A stretch of 64,000 bases of DNA from Hymenobacter sp. GOD-10R (GCF_035609205.1 NZ_CP141184.1:3872501-3936500); one strand, 5' to 3'. Counted from the stretch's first letter, positions 52,099 through 62,242 are shown. Translations and numbers: made by a program. The notes: a model not told the origin generated them from the letters alone.

Positions 52099-53190
52099 CT
52101 ACTTCTCTTGCTCCCGGGCTTTCAAACGGCCTTGCGATACCGCCATCCAGTTGCACAGGTGATAGAGCAAGCGGGCGCCTACAATGCCATTCCAGTCGGT
52201 ATCACCGGGCGCTACTTCGTTCAGGTCACACCCGATGATCTGCCGTCCCGAGCGTACGACCATTCGGATCAGGTATAACGCCTGCTCAAACTCTAGACCG
52301 CCTGGTACAGGCGTGCCGGTACCAGGGCAAAGCTTAGGGTCAAGGCCGTCGATATCGAAGCTGATGTACACTTTCTGGGGGAGTTGTGCGATGATCTTCT
52401 TGCACTCCTTGCGCCACGATTTACCGCCGTACATCTCTTCACGCATAAACCGATCGGTGAACATGATAACGCGGCCATTACTACGCTCTACCAGTTCAGC
52501 CTCTTGCTGGCAATAATCCCGAATACCTACCTGCACAAGCTTCTTAAGCTGTGGCAGCTGTAAGGCATTATACATGATGGATGCGTGCGAATACTCAAAC
52601 CCCTCATACGCCGGGCGCAGGTCGCAGTGAGCGTCAAATTGCAGGATGCCAAATTCTTCGTGCCGGTCAGCCAACGCGTGCAGGTATCCTAAGGGAGTAC
52701 TATGGTCGCCACCCAGTACTACCACCCCTTTTCCAGCATCGAGGTAAGCGCCCGTTTTTTGCTTGAGCCACTCTAGTAACGTTTTACCACTTGCCGTTAC
52801 GCGGCCTGGTACGTCTGTAAAGTGAGCAGCATTTGTGGCAGGCTTGCCATCCTCAAGCCAGCCAATGTAATCGGCAGCGGAGGCGCGCAATTGGTGACTT
52901 TCCTGCGTCCAGTGCTCATCCGATTCTTCCATGGCTAGCCCCAGCCGCCACGCATCCGGAATGTCCGCGTCGTAGAGGTCTACCTGCAGCGATGCTTCCC
53001 GGATAGCTTCAGGCCCCTGCGCAGTTCCTGCGCGGTACGAAACCGTCACTTCCCATGGTACAGGAACGATTACTACTTGTGCTTCTTCGACAGTGAACGG
53101 GAGACCATATACGCCCCCAGCGGCGTCGCCAAGGGCATTAGGATCGAAGTTAGCGAGTTTCTGATCTAGGCTAGAAGTAGATGCAGACAT
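52099..53190 (-). CDS. Agmatinase/arginase family ureohydrolase
   Basis: This 363-residue enzyme has the di-manganese ureohydrolase motifs: GGDHSTPLG (metal His), FDAHCDLR (Asp-x-His-x-Asp), and SFDIDGLDP (Asp-x-Asp). The C-terminal EVAPGDTDWNGIVGARLLY is typical of Bacteroidota agmatinase-like proteins. The likely reaction is agmatine to putrescine and urea, but arginase or formimidoylglutamase activity cannot be excluded. A family-like insertion with DIPDAWRLGLAMEESDE lies in the N-terminal third. No arginine decarboxylase gene is adjacent. Confidence 0.87.
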   Translation of the reverse strand: MSASTSSLDQKLANFDPNALGDAAGGVYGLPFTVEEAQVVIVPVPWEVTVSYRAGTAQGPEAIREASLQVDLYDADIPDAWRLGLAMEESDEHWTQESHQLRASAADYIGWLEDGKPATNAAHFTDVPGRVTASGKTLLEWLKQKTGAYLDAGKGVVVLGGDHSTPLGYLHALADRHEEFGILQFDAHCDLRPAYEGFEYSHASIMYNALQLPQLKKLVQVGIRDYCQQEAELVERSNGRVIMFTDRFMREEMYGGKSWRKECKKIIAQLPQKVYISFDIDGLDPKLCPGTGTPVPGGLEFEQALYLIRMVVRSGRQIIGCDLNEVAPGDTDWNGIVGARLLYHLCNWMAVSQGRLKAREQEK

Positions 53191-53325
53191 AAGAAACCAG
53201 ATAAAAGGCGTAGATGAGAAAAGAAAAAACTGTCATGGGGACCTAGCTATGCGCTTGCTCAATGCAAACGGAAGCTTCAGCCCACATGACAGCGTAGAAA
53301 ATAAGCAAACGAAACGTTAGTTCCT

Positions 53326-53961
53326 TTAAGAAGGCTGAACACCTCCTAGGAAATCGTAGGTGCGAATGATTTCGAGAATTTTTTCGAAGGTCGGACGGTC
53401 GAAAAACAGCATGAGCGGCAGCTCGACAGAATTCTCCTTGTCTGAAAACTGTGTGATTACCGAGAAGATCAGCGGCTGCACCATCGGTTTGTGCAGCATT
53501 AAGTTACCTAGAGCTTCTGTTATTTCGCCTTTCGGAGCTTGAGGTGGCGCACCATAAATACGTGCTTTCAGAATGTTAGCAAGCTGCGTTACCAACGCTC
53601 CGGTGATAATGTTGCTGATTTCCAGCAGCAACGACTCCTGCATCTCGTTGATATCAGTAGACTCCGGCACATTCATGCGTAAGCAAACGCGGGAAAGCCG
53701 CTGTACATGTTGCCCGGAGAAAAACATCAGCGTCGTACCGTTGAAATCCCCTTTGATGTCGGACTGAATAACGGCATGTCCATTCTGGTAGTCTTGCACC
53801 TTATCCAGAATATTGCGAACAGGCATAATATCCAGGTTAGGTACTTCGAGCAAAACTTTTTCCTGCGCAATTATCGCAAACGAGTCAGCCGCTCGGGCCA
53901 AGCCGATGTTGAGAATTTCGCGGATAATATCCCGCTCTAGTTCCGTCATGTGCAAATCCAT
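53326..53961 (-). CDS. cheC: CheC-like CheY-P phosphatase
   Basis: This 211-residue protein has two CheC-type active-site helices, each with the E-x2-N pattern: REILNIGLARAADSF at the N-terminus and LEISNIITGALVTQL in the middle. Both are followed by a conserved Pro. In CheC these hydrolyse phospho-CheY, and activity usually rises with CheD, which is absent from this window. The ATG at 53961 (MDLHMTELERD) is used; 53949 is also possible. It ends the chemosensory operon, 63 bases behind cheA. Confidence 0.85.
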   Translation of the reverse strand: MDLHMTELERDIIREILNIGLARAADSFAIIAQEKVLLEVPNLDIMPVRNILDKVQDYQNGHAVIQSDIKGDFNGTTLMFFSGQHVQRLSRVCLRMNVPESTDINEMQESLLLEISNIITGALVTQLANILKARIYGAPPQAPKGEITEALGNLMLHKPMVQPLIFSVITQFSDKENSVELPLMLFFDRPTFEKILEIIRTYDFLGGVQPS

Positions 53962-54024
53962 AGCAATCAATCAGTTGGCAAGTCGCTGCAACTCGGCAGC
54001 AATTTGAATTCTGCAATACGTTTT

Positions 54025-55668
54025 TTATGGGCGCTTGGCTAGAAAAAGACGAGTAAGTGCAGGCACATCGAGCACCAAACATACTTGACCACTCCCTAGC
54101 AACGTAACTCCCCCGAACAAATCAATTGTGTCCAGCGGCTTACTCATTGGTTTGATAACAATGGCTTGCTGGCGCAGAAAGCGGTCTACGATCAGGCCTA
54201 ACTTACGATTGTTGTAGTTCACAACGATGATATCCTGACGGCCGACTATATCAGAACGCAGGACGGGCAGCAGTGGCCCATCACCATTGTGCAGAAGTCG
54301 GCGCAAGCTTACGACGGGTACACGCTCTTCCTGAAGATCAGCAAGCAGCGTTCCGCCTACGACATGTAGCTGCTCCGGCCACAGCGACACCACCGAATCA
54401 GTGTGCATAAGCGGAATAGCATAGCTGCGCTCATCCAACTCAAAAAGCAAGGCTCCTTTTACGGCAATGGAAGTAGGCAGCACAAGTGTGAAGGTGGTAC
54501 CCTGCCCCAACGTGGAATCAACGCGCAACTGCCCACCAAGCGAATCAATAGCGAGCTTCACCACATCGAGGCCCACGCCACGCCCGGAAATTTCGGTTAC
54601 TTGCTGTGCCATCGAAAAACCAGGCTCGAACAAGAAGGCCCGTACCGCCGCGTCATCGAGCGTAGCCGCTACTTCCTTACCGACCAAGCCACGCTCTACC
54701 GCTTTACGCCGTACGCTAGCGATATTGATGCCCCGCCCATCATCGGCAACGTGGATCAAGACGTCGTCACGTTCTGTTTGGGCCGACATGGTAAGCTGCC
54801 CCACGGCTGGCTTACCAGCTTTCAGACGATCGGCTGGTTGCTCGATGCCATGTCCGATGGCATTGCGCACCAAGTGCAGGAGTGAATCCGTGATAATTTG
54901 CAGGATGTTGCGGTCGATCTGAATATCCTGTCCTACTAGCGTCAGCTCTACCTCTTTTTGCTCAGCAGCGGCAACGTCGCGTACTACACGAGGAAATTTA
55001 TTGAACAGCGAACCTACGTTTACTAAACGCGCGTCCATTACGCTGTACTGCAACTCGTCGGAGATGCGGAACAAATGAGCGGCTGTTGCTTGCAGGGCTG
55101 GGCTCCCAATCTCCTGGCTCAGCGTTAAAATTCGGTCCCGATCAATAATCAGCTCTCCTACCAGGTTCAGCAGGTGATCTAGCTTTTTGATTTGGATATA
55201 GACCAAATCGGATAGTTCTAGCTTCCGGTTCGCATCGTCGTCAGCTGCCGTTTCTGTATCTGGCAGTAGTGGCTCCTCCCCTTTCACTAGCCGGTCTAAG
55301 TTGTCGAGTAGCTCTTCAACGCCAGCGACAGACTCTGTTTCCTGCCCATCACCGACTGCCCGAATCAAATTACCTAGGGTGTCTACCCCAGTAAAGAGCA
55401 CGGGTACTACGGAACCGGTAAAGGTCTTTTCCTTGCTGCGGATCAAACCGAAGATGGTTTCCATGTGGTGAGCCACTTCACCAATCTGATTGTAACCCAT
55501 AGCCCGGGCATTCGACTTCAGATTGTGCATGAGCCGGAACAGCTCGTTGAGGGCAGGTTCATCAGTCGGCGTTTTTTCCAGCTCGCTGATGTGGCGGCTC
55601 ATGGCGTCGTAGTATTCGAGCGCCTCGGCCATGAAAATTTCCCGGTATTCTTGCTCCCGTGATTTCAT
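54025..55668 (-). CDS. cheA: Chemotaxis histidine kinase CheA
   Basis: This 547-residue kinase has an HPt domain with the phosphorylated His48 (RLMHNLKSNARAMG), a dimerisation region, the HATPase domain (HLVRNAIGHGIE, ADDGRGINI, SGRGVGLDVVK) and a CheW-like domain at the C-terminus. The CheY/CheB-binding P2 domain appears very short (residues about 125-160), as in compact CheA proteins. The start ATG at 55668 overlaps the cheB stop in an ATGA, so the two are translationally coupled; an in-frame GTG at 55674 is less likely. The input is probably the soluble poly-HAMP receptor of the same operon. Confidence 0.93.
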   Translation of the reverse strand: MKSREQEYREIFMAEALEYYDAMSRHISELEKTPTDEPALNELFRLMHNLKSNARAMGYNQIGEVAHHMETIFGLIRSKEKTFTGSVVPVLFTGVDTLGNLIRAVGDGQETESVAGVEELLDNLDRLVKGEEPLLPDTETAADDDANRKLELSDLVYIQIKKLDHLLNLVGELIIDRDRILTLSQEIGSPALQATAAHLFRISDELQYSVMDARLVNVGSLFNKFPRVVRDVAAAEQKEVELTLVGQDIQIDRNILQIITDSLLHLVRNAIGHGIEQPADRLKAGKPAVGQLTMSAQTERDDVLIHVADDGRGINIASVRRKAVERGLVGKEVAATLDDAAVRAFLFEPGFSMAQQVTEISGRGVGLDVVKLAIDSLGGQLRVDSTLGQGTTFTLVLPTSIAVKGALLFELDERSYAIPLMHTDSVVSLWPEQLHVVGGTLLADLQEERVPVVSLRRLLHNGDGPLLPVLRSDIVGRQDIIVVNYNNRKLGLIVDRFLRQQAIVIKPMSKPLDTIDLFGGVTLLGSGQVCLVLDVPALTRLFLAKRP

Positions 55669-56750
55669 CGGCACACGGTCTGAGCGGCGGACACTATAGG
55701 TAAACGCTGGCTGGAGTCTGCCTTTGTTATAGTGGTATTATTGATACAAGCTGCTAGGTCACGCAACGGAAGTATTTCATTAGCCCAACCAGCTCGAATT
55801 ACTGAATTGGGCATACTGAATACTTCCGAGGAAGCTTTATCCTGCACAATCACTACGCCACCACGCTTGCGAATCGCCTGTGCGCCTAAGGTGCCATCAT
55901 GGCCTAATCCGGTCAGTATTGCTCCTAGCACCCGTAGACCAGCTACTTGCACAGCCGAACACATAAGCAGGTCAATAGACGGTTCGTCAAAGCTAGGGCT
56001 AGGTTCAGGCGTTGCAACAAGCTTCCAGATTGGCCAAGCTCCTGCATGACCAGCTTGCACCACCATATTGCATTCGCCCGGCACGACCGTAATTTTTCCA
56101 GCTTCTAGGATGCTTTCTGTTTCCGCTATTTCTACGGGCAACAACGTAGAACGTCGTAGTCGGGCTACGAAGGCAGGGGTAAAATGAGCTGGCAGGTGAA
56201 CAGCAACGACAAGTGCCCAGCTAAGCCCTATTTTTAGACCCTTGACCAATTCCTCTACTGCCCTCACTCCCCCCGTTGAGGCACCAATTACAACAATGCC
56301 ACGCGGTAAGGCAAGTGTTCTGGTATGAGCTGGCAGTGTGCGCTTGCTTGCTGGTAAGAGTGGCGGTTGTAACGCCCGAACCTTGTGCAAAACATCTTCC
56401 TGCCATCTTTCCACCGCTGCATTCTCTCCTAATGGCAACGGACCAATGGAATTGCGCACACCCCAGCGAGATGTTTGCTGCAGTATACCCTGTAACAACG
56501 GCGTGCTAGCATAGAGCAGCACCGGCACCGGGTATTGCCGCGCCAATGCTTCGAGCGCAGAAATATGGCTATCAGCCACAATCACCACGTCTGGGCGAAG
56601 GCGACGCGCTTGCATACCTAGCTCCTCCGAGTCAGAGCCGGCATTCACTACCCGTAAATCGGGCTGCTTCTGCACCAAACGGGTCAGCGTAAGTCGGACC
56701 TGAATAGGCAGATTGCCAAGTAGTATAGTAAAAGGAGTTAAGGTTTGCAC
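55665..56750 (-). CDS. cheB: CheB methylesterase with degenerate receiver domain
   Basis: This 361-residue protein has an N-terminal receiver-like domain (1-105) and a C-terminal CheB methylesterase domain (150-340) with the catalytic triad Ser158 (GASTGG), His185 (VAVHLP) and Asp285 (GLGHDGTLG). The receiver is degenerate. The acidic pair is replaced by Gly12-Asn13 (ILLGNLP), the phosphoacceptor position is Ala59 (DVVIVAD, with Asp60 beside it), and the conserved Lys region reads RNSIGPL. It therefore probably cannot be phosphorylated in the normal way. It demethylates or deamidates receptor Gln/Glu; no CheR is encoded here. Confidence 0.9.
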   Translation of the reverse strand: MQTLTPFTILLGNLPIQVRLTLTRLVQKQPDLRVVNAGSDSEELGMQARRLRPDVVIVADSHISALEALARQYPVPVLLYASTPLLQGILQQTSRWGVRNSIGPLPLGENAAVERWQEDVLHKVRALQPPLLPASKRTLPAHTRTLALPRGIVVIGASTGGVRAVEELVKGLKIGLSWALVVAVHLPAHFTPAFVARLRRSTLLPVEIAETESILEAGKITVVPGECNMVVQAGHAGAWPIWKLVATPEPSPSFDEPSIDLLMCSAVQVAGLRVLGAILTGLGHDGTLGAQAIRKRGGVVIVQDKASSEVFSMPNSVIRAGWANEILPLRDLAACINNTTITKADSSQRLPIVSAAQTVCR

Positions 56751-56825
56751 GAGGTAGAAAACGCAAGATTGGCCCGTTCCAGATAGAAGGTGCTCTTCTC
56801 GCTGTGAACAAGGCCAAGATCGAAC

Positions 56826-57209
56826 CTAGGCCTCCGTTGAAGCGGGGCCTTGTAGAGCGTCCCCTACAATTTCAAGTACTTTCTCTTCGGAGAAAGGCTT
56901 GACAATGTAGGCCGTAGCACCGCTCTCAAGGGCCTCATTTACAATCACCTCTTGTCCCACGGCACTACACATAACCACTTTCACATCAGGTTGCTCTTGC
57001 CGGATGCCCTTTAGCACGTCTAGGCCTGTGTTGTCGGGCAGGATAACGTCGAGCGTAATTAAGTCAGGAGTTGTTTGCAAAGCTAGCTCCAGGGCTTGTT
57101 GGCCGTTAGCAGCTTCGCCCACTACTTCGTAGCCGGCATCCGTAAGCATGTTCTTAAGCATCGTGCGCATGTAAAAGGAATCATCCACGATGAGAATGCG
57201 GTTTTTCAT
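56826..57209 (-). CDS. cheY: CheY-like response regulator
   Basis: This 127-residue single-domain receiver has all key residues: the acidic pair D9-D10, phosphoacceptor Asp54 (LITLDVILPDN), Ser82 (MCSA) and Lys104 (IVKPF). It has no output domain, so it signals by binding a target. It lies between cheW and cheB on one transcript and should be phosphorylated by CheA and dephosphorylated by CheC. The target may be a gliding or type IV pilus motor, or another process, since no flagellar genes are visible. Confidence 0.93.
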   Translation of the reverse strand: MKNRILIVDDSFYMRTMLKNMLTDAGYEVVGEAANGQQALELALQTTPDLITLDVILPDNTGLDVLKGIRQEQPDVKVVMCSAVGQEVIVNEALESGATAYIVKPFSEEKVLEIVGDALQGPASTEA

Positions 57210-57253
57210 AAAATTAACTTAGTGAAGCAGATTTGAGGGAACGAGAAGCTGAA

Positions 57254-57796
57254 CTAGGGCTTTGTACGCACCGAGGCAGGTGAAGATTCCGATTTGGGTT
57301 GCAGCTGCATAATTTCCGAAGGAGTCAGCAGCTTGAGCATGTCCAACACCACAATAATACGGCCTTCTACCTTGGCTATTCCTTCAATATACTTGTCTTG
57401 AATGTTGATGTCTTGAATGAATTCTGGAGCTTTCTCAATGATGGAGATGGGAATCGACAACGGCTGCGGCACTTCTCGCACCACAATACCGATTGTATAA
57501 TCCTTCGCCTCAATGGCTAGCGTATAACTCACACTAGGCAGCGGCTCCCCCCCTGGACGCAAGTTGAAGCGTTCTTCCAAGTCTATGACGGCAATAATAT
57601 CGCCGCGCAAGTTGGCTATGCCTTTCACAAAAGCTGGGGTCTTTGGCATCCGCGCGATTTCTGGGGTTATCGTAACCTCCTTTACCTGCTCAATCCGAAT
57701 ACCATACTCTTCTTCGCCTAAGCGAAAGATGATCAGCTGAATGATGGGCTCCTGTTTGCTAACTTTTCTATCGCTTGTTCCTTCTAATTCAGGCAT
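57254..57796 (-). CDS. cheW: Chemotaxis coupling protein CheW
   Basis: This 180-residue adaptor has one CheW SH3-like domain (about 20-165: IFRLGEEEYGIRIEQVKEV, GIANLRGDIIAVIDLEERF, KVEGRIIVVLDMLKLL). It links the receptor to CheA. The ATG at 57796 (MPELEGTSDRK) is used; a TTG two codons earlier is unlikely. It lies 81 bases behind the receptor gene and 44 bases before cheY, all on the same strand. Confidence 0.93.
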   Translation of the reverse strand: MPELEGTSDRKVSKQEPIIQLIIFRLGEEEYGIRIEQVKEVTITPEIARMPKTPAFVKGIANLRGDIIAVIDLEERFNLRPGGEPLPSVSYTLAIEAKDYTIGIVVREVPQPLSIPISIIEKAPEFIQDINIQDKYIEGIAKVEGRIIVVLDMLKLLTPSEIMQLQPKSESSPASVRTKP

Positions 57797-57877
57797 TACC
57801 AAAGCAATTTAGAGGAAGAAGCAATAGCTATGACGGCGCACATGCCTTGCTTCTTCCTCGTAATACAATACCAGTAC

Positions 57878-60800
57878 TTACTTGTTCTTCGCTTTAGCTC
57901 GGGCACGTGGGGCCGCCTGCTCTTTTGCTTGTGGTTCTGCTGGCTTAGGCTCGGCTGGCGTGCCACGCCGTGGTGGCGCTTTGCGCGCAGGCTTGCCATT
58001 GGCTGCTGTGTCGGTATTTGCCGTGCCATTTTCGGAAGGAGCACTAGCTAGCTTTTTCGGCAACTGCCTAGCACTAGCAGCCGGTGCACTTGCCTGTTTG
58101 CTAGCAGGCATTCGACGTATAGTTCGCTCTGCAGGCAGCGCCGGCTCGTTCCGACGATTCAATAAATGCCGTAGGCTGAGACGTGGCTGCGGTTCTGGCT
58201 CGGGCTCTGGCTCCTCTTCCATCAACTGGAAGGCGGAAAGGCCTTCTTGCAAGTCGTCGGCAATATCAGTGAGGCGCTGGCTCGATACGGTCAGTTCTTG
58301 CATGGAGCTGGAGAGTTGCTTAGCGGTGCTCGCAACCTGCTGCGTGCCAGAAGCCGTTTGTTCGGCAATAGCTACGACTTCCTCAACGTACTTCACTACG
58401 TCGCTGATGCTAGTTTTCTGCACTTCTGTAGCCGTGAGAATGTCGCGCGACGTGCGCAGTGTTTCACCACTGCTGGTGGCAATATTCTTAAAGGCAGAGC
58501 TAGCTTCAAAGGTGGCATTCTTACCTTTCAACACGCGCCCTTCCATGGTTGAAATGGCAGTAGCTGCTGAGGTAGTGTCTTTGCGAACGTCCTCTACCAA
58601 CGTGGCAATTTCGTTGGCTGATTTGCGCGAGCCTTCTGCAAGCTTCCGGATTTCTTCTGCTACTACAGCGAAGCCACGACCTGCTTCACCCGCACGTGCT
58701 GCCTCAATGGCGGCGTTCAATGCTAGCAGGTTGGTTTGGGAAGCAATATCAGTAATTACGCCAAGCGACTTGCTGATTTCCTGTGAACGAGTGCTTAGCA
58801 CTTCAATGGTTTTGGAGGTTTGAGAAGCCGCACTGGAAATTTCTTCCATGTTCTTCACCACTTCTGCCACCGTCTTCAGACCTAGCTGCGAAGTTTGCTC
58901 ACCTAGGATAGCCGATTTGTTTACAATATCTGCTTTGCCGGCCGTCTCTTTGGTGGCTTGCATAATCTCTTCAATGAGCTTGAAGGCTTGGTCCGTTTTG
59001 AGTGCTTGGTTCTGCGCACCCTCGGCCATTTGCTGCATTGCCAAGGCTACGTCTACCGTTACACGGCTCATCTCCTGCCCCTTACCTACCATCTCTTCCG
59101 AAGAAGCGCCTACCACCTGCGACGAGTCGTTGATTTCGCCTAGTAGGGCATTTAGGTTGTCGACAGCTAGGTTCAGAGCGCTCGACATGGCTTCAATATC
59201 GCCAGCCGTGGCGACGTCTACACGCTGCATTAGGTCACCTTCCGAAATAGCTCGTACTACCCGGCTAACTTCCAGTACGGGTGAAGCTATCGATTCCAGA
59301 AGCTCATTAAGTGTGTCTACCAGTTCCTTCCAAGAGCCACTTACCCCACCTACCGTGGCCCGTTCGGTTAGCTTTCCTTCTACCCCTGCAACTTTCGCCA
59401 CGCGGCTAACTTCTACAGCCAAGCGATTTAGGTCGTCCACCATTCGGTTGATGGTATCGGCTAGCTCGGCTACTTCCCCTCTTGCTTCTAGCTGTAACTT
59501 CTGCGTCAAGTCGCCTTGGGACACTGCCGTTACAATCTTGACGATACCGCGTACTTGGGTGGTAAGGTTGGCCGCCATCGTGTTTACGTTGTCGGTCAAT
59601 GCCTTCCAGATTCCGCTTACATTCGGCACGTTGGCCTGACCACCTAGGCGACCTTCCGTACCTACTTCCAACGACACGCGCGTTACCTCGCCGGCAAAGA
59701 TGTTCAGCGAGTCCACCATGCCGTTGATGTTGTCTTTTAGGTCGAGTAATTCGCCTTTTACATCGACTGATACTTTTTGGCTTAGGTCGCCGCGTGCTAC
59801 AGCCGTGGTCACATTGGCAATGTCTCGCACTTGGCTGGTCAAGCTAGCCGCCATGGTATTCACATTGTCGGTTAGGTCTTTCCACGTTCCCCGTACGTTG
59901 GGCACATTGGCTTGACCACCGAGTCTTCCCTCAGTTCCTACCTCACGAGCTACGCGGGTTACCTCGTCGCCGAACGTATTCAGCGAGTCCACCATCTGGT
60001 TCAGGTTCTCTTTAAGCTGTAAGAGTTCGCCGCGTACGTTTACCGTTACCTTCTGGCTCAAGTCGCCGCGCGCTACAGCAGTAGCTACATTGGCAATATC
60101 TCGTACCTGACTCGTCAGGTTCGAAGCCATATTATTTACGTTGTCAGTCAGATCTTTCCATGTGCCGCTCACGCTAGGTACATTGGCTTGTCCGCCCAGA
60201 ATACCTTCGGTGCCTACTTCCCGTGCTACGCGTGTTACCTCACCAGCGAAGATGTTGAGCGAGTCCACCATCTGATTCAGAATGTTCTTCAGGTCGAGGA
60301 TTTCGCCTTTCACATCCACAGTCATCTTCTGGGTCAGGTCACCCTTGGCTACGGCGGTAGCTACGTTGGCGATGTCGCGCACCTGACTCGTCAAGTTCGA
60401 GGCCATGAAGTTCACGTTGTCAGTGAGTTCCTTCCACGTACCACCAACTCGAGGTACGAGTGCTTGGCCGCCGAGCTTACCCTCAGTACCTACTTCGCGG
60501 GATACGCGCGTTACTTCATCACTAAATATGTTGAGCGAGTCCACCATCTGGTTAAGGATGCCTTTGAGTTCCAGGATTTCGCCTTTCACATCCACGGTCA
60601 TCTTCTGGGTCAAGTCACCTTTGGCCACAGCAGTAGCTACGTTGGCAATGTCGCGCACCTGGCTCGTCAGGTTCGACGCCATGTAGTTCACGTTGTCGGT
60701 GAGCTCCTTCCACACGCCGGCCACATTGGGCACGAGTGCTTGACCACCTAGCTTACCTTCGGTGCCTACTTCTTGGGCTACGCGCGTTACTTCGCCAGCA

Positions 60801-62242
60801 AACAGGTTCAACGAGTCCACCATCTGGTTCAGGTTCTGCTTCAGCTGCAGCAGCTCCCCTTTTAGATCAACGGTTACTTTCTGGGTCAAGTCACCTTTCG
60901 CTACGGCCGTGGCTACGTTGGCGATGTCACGCACCTGGCTCGTCAGGTTCGACGCCATGTAGTTCACGTTGTCGGTGAGTTGTTTCCAAACACCGCTCAC
61001 ATTGGGCACGAGTGCCTGGCCACCTAGCTTACCCTCGGTACCTACTTCCTGCGCCACGCGCGTTACTTCGCCAGCGAAGATGTTGAGCGAGTCCACCATC
61101 TGATTCAGAATGTTCTTCAGGTCGAGGATTTCGCCTTTCACATTTACTGTCATCTTCTGGGTCAGGTCACCCTTGGCTACGGCGGTAGCTACGTTGGCAA
61201 TGTCCCGAACTTGACTCGTCAAGTTCGACGCCATATTATTTACGTTGTCGGTCAGGTCTTTCCAGACACCACTCACGTTAGGCACGAGTGCTTGGCCGCC
61301 GAGCTTACCTTCGGTGCCTACTTCTTGGGCTACACGCGTTACCTCGCCAGCAAACAAGTTGAGCGAGTCCACCATCTGGTTCAGGTTCTGCTTCAGCTGC
61401 AGCAGTTCCCCTTTCACATCGACCGTAATCTTCTGGCTCAGGTCGCCCTTAGCTACGGCCGTGGCTACATTGGCAATGTCGCGCACCTGACTCGTCAGGT
61501 TCGAGGCCATTGTATTTACGTTGTCAGTAAGTTGTTTCCACACGCCACCAACATTCGGTACCGACGCCTGTCCACCGAGCTTGCCTTCGGTGCCTACCTC
61601 TTGCGCTACACGGGTTACCTCGCCGGCAAACAGATTTAGGTTGTCAATCGTCTTGTTGATGGTTTCGGCCATCACTTTGAAGTCACCCGACACAGGTATC
61701 TGGAAAGTCTCATCCAGGTTACCCTTCGAGATATTCTTGAGCACCTTCCCTACTTCGAGTACCGGAACAGCAATACTGTCTACTAATCCGTTGATATTAT
61801 TAATCATGTCGCGCCAGAACCCGGCCGCATTCTCGGCCGAGGCGCGCGCTTTTAGATTCCCTTCTACCCCGGCGACCTTCGAAATGCGCGAAACTTCACC
61901 GCCTACTCCCCCGATCATTTCGACCATTGAGTTGTAAGCCTCTGCAATTTCAGCGAAGATGTCATCATCCTGCTTGGTTAGCCGAACAGATACATCACCT
62001 TTCTTAAAAGCATCCAGAGCATAGAGTACTCGATTCAGCTGCTCATTTATATAATCAGGGCTCTGCGTGCGAGACGTTGCACCTGCGTTTCCCCGACGGC
62101 GAGTCAGGTGGTTCGACGTACGTTCTCCATTCACTTTTGTCCCGTTGGCAGAAGCCAATGGGGTAAGTTCCGGCGTGTTTTCCGGCGTAGCTGAAGGAAC
62201 GTCTGCGGAAGAAGTAGGTCGAGTATTCTTACCTGAAGCCAT
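57878..62242 (-). CDS. Soluble poly-HAMP methyl-accepting chemotaxis protein
   Basis: This 1,454-residue receptor has no membrane segment. Residues 1-65 look disordered. A HAMP unit (66-110) is followed by ten tandem 92-residue repeats (114-1033), each holding two HAMP-like units ([18 protein letters not shown], then [17 protein letters not shown]). The first and last repeats are divergent and resemble each other ([18 protein letters not shown]), while the middle eight are nearly identical. The MCP signalling domain follows (tip [20 protein letters not shown]). The last 115 residues are basic and Ala/Pro/Lys-rich. It shares its operon with cheW, cheY, cheB, cheA and cheC. The ligand is unknown. 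Confidence 0.9.
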   Translation of the reverse strand: MASGKNTRPTSSADVPSATPENTPELTPLASANGTKVNGERTSNHLTRRRGNAGATSRTQSPDYINEQLNRVLYALDAFKKGDVSVRLTKQDDDIFAEIAEAYNSMVEMIGGVGGEVSRISKVAGVEGNLKARASAENAAGFWRDMINNINGLVDSIAVPVLEVGKVLKNISKGNLDETFQIPVSGDFKVMAETINKTIDNLNLFAGEVTRVAQEVGTEGKLGGQASVPNVGGVWKQLTDNVNTMASNLTSQVRDIANVATAVAKGDLSQKITVDVKGELLQLKQNLNQMVDSLNLFAGEVTRVAQEVGTEGKLGGQALVPNVSGVWKDLTDNVNNMASNLTSQVRDIANVATAVAKGDLTQKMTVNVKGEILDLKNILNQMVDSLNIFAGEVTRVAQEVGTEGKLGGQALVPNVSGVWKQLTDNVNYMASNLTSQVRDIANVATAVAKGDLTQKVTVDLKGELLQLKQNLNQMVDSLNLFAGEVTRVAQEVGTEGKLGGQALVPNVAGVWKELTDNVNYMASNLTSQVRDIANVATAVAKGDLTQKMTVDVKGEILELKGILNQMVDSLNIFSDEVTRVSREVGTEGKLGGQALVPRVGGTWKELTDNVNFMASNLTSQVRDIANVATAVAKGDLTQKMTVDVKGEILDLKNILNQMVDSLNIFAGEVTRVAREVGTEGILGGQANVPSVSGTWKDLTDNVNNMASNLTSQVRDIANVATAVARGDLSQKVTVNVRGELLQLKENLNQMVDSLNTFGDEVTRVAREVGTEGRLGGQANVPNVRGTWKDLTDNVNTMAASLTSQVRDIANVTTAVARGDLSQKVSVDVKGELLDLKDNINGMVDSLNIFAGEVTRVSLEVGTEGRLGGQANVPNVSGIWKALTDNVNTMAANLTTQVRGIVKIVTAVSQGDLTQKLQLEARGEVAELADTINRMVDDLNRLAVEVSRVAKVAGVEGKLTERATVGGVSGSWKELVDTLNELLESIASPVLEVSRVVRAISEGDLMQRVDVATAGDIEAMSSALNLAVDNLNALLGEINDSSQVVGASSEEMVGKGQEMSRVTVDVALAMQQMAEGAQNQALKTDQAFKLIEEIMQATKETAGKADIVNKSAILGEQTSQLGLKTVAEVVKNMEEISSAASQTSKTIEVLSTRSQEISKSLGVITDIASQTNLLALNAAIEAARAGEAGRGFAVVAEEIRKLAEGSRKSANEIATLVEDVRKDTTSAATAISTMEGRVLKGKNATFEASSAFKNIATSSGETLRTSRDILTATEVQKTSISDVVKYVEEVVAIAEQTASGTQQVASTAKQLSSSMQELTVSSQRLTDIADDLQEGLSAFQLMEEEPEPEPEPQPRLSLRHLLNRRNEPALPAERTIRRMPASKQASAPAASARQLPKKLASAPSENGTANTDTAANGKPARKAPPRRGTPAEPKPAEPQAKEQAAPRARAKAKNK
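59420..61627. repeat. Tandem 276-bp coding repeats (eight near-identical units)
   Basis: The DNA encoding receptor residues 206-941 consists of eight units of 276 bp with high nucleotide similarity; the stretch GTCACGTTGTCGGT-like recurs at each unit. The unit count could change by recombination. The flanking first and tenth units are more diverged. Confidence 0.85.

Noticed and set aside
57882..59639. Long open frames on the plus strand (about 313 and 263 residues) opposite the receptor gene
   Set aside because: They are antisense to strongly conserved MCP and HAMP coding sequence. Their products are low-complexity Ser/Ala/Arg-rich and match no family.
59420..61627. Regular 276-bp tandem array considered as a non-coding satellite or CRISPR-like array
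   Set aside because: The units keep one reading frame and encode a coherent HAMP pattern; there are no short repeats with unique spacers.
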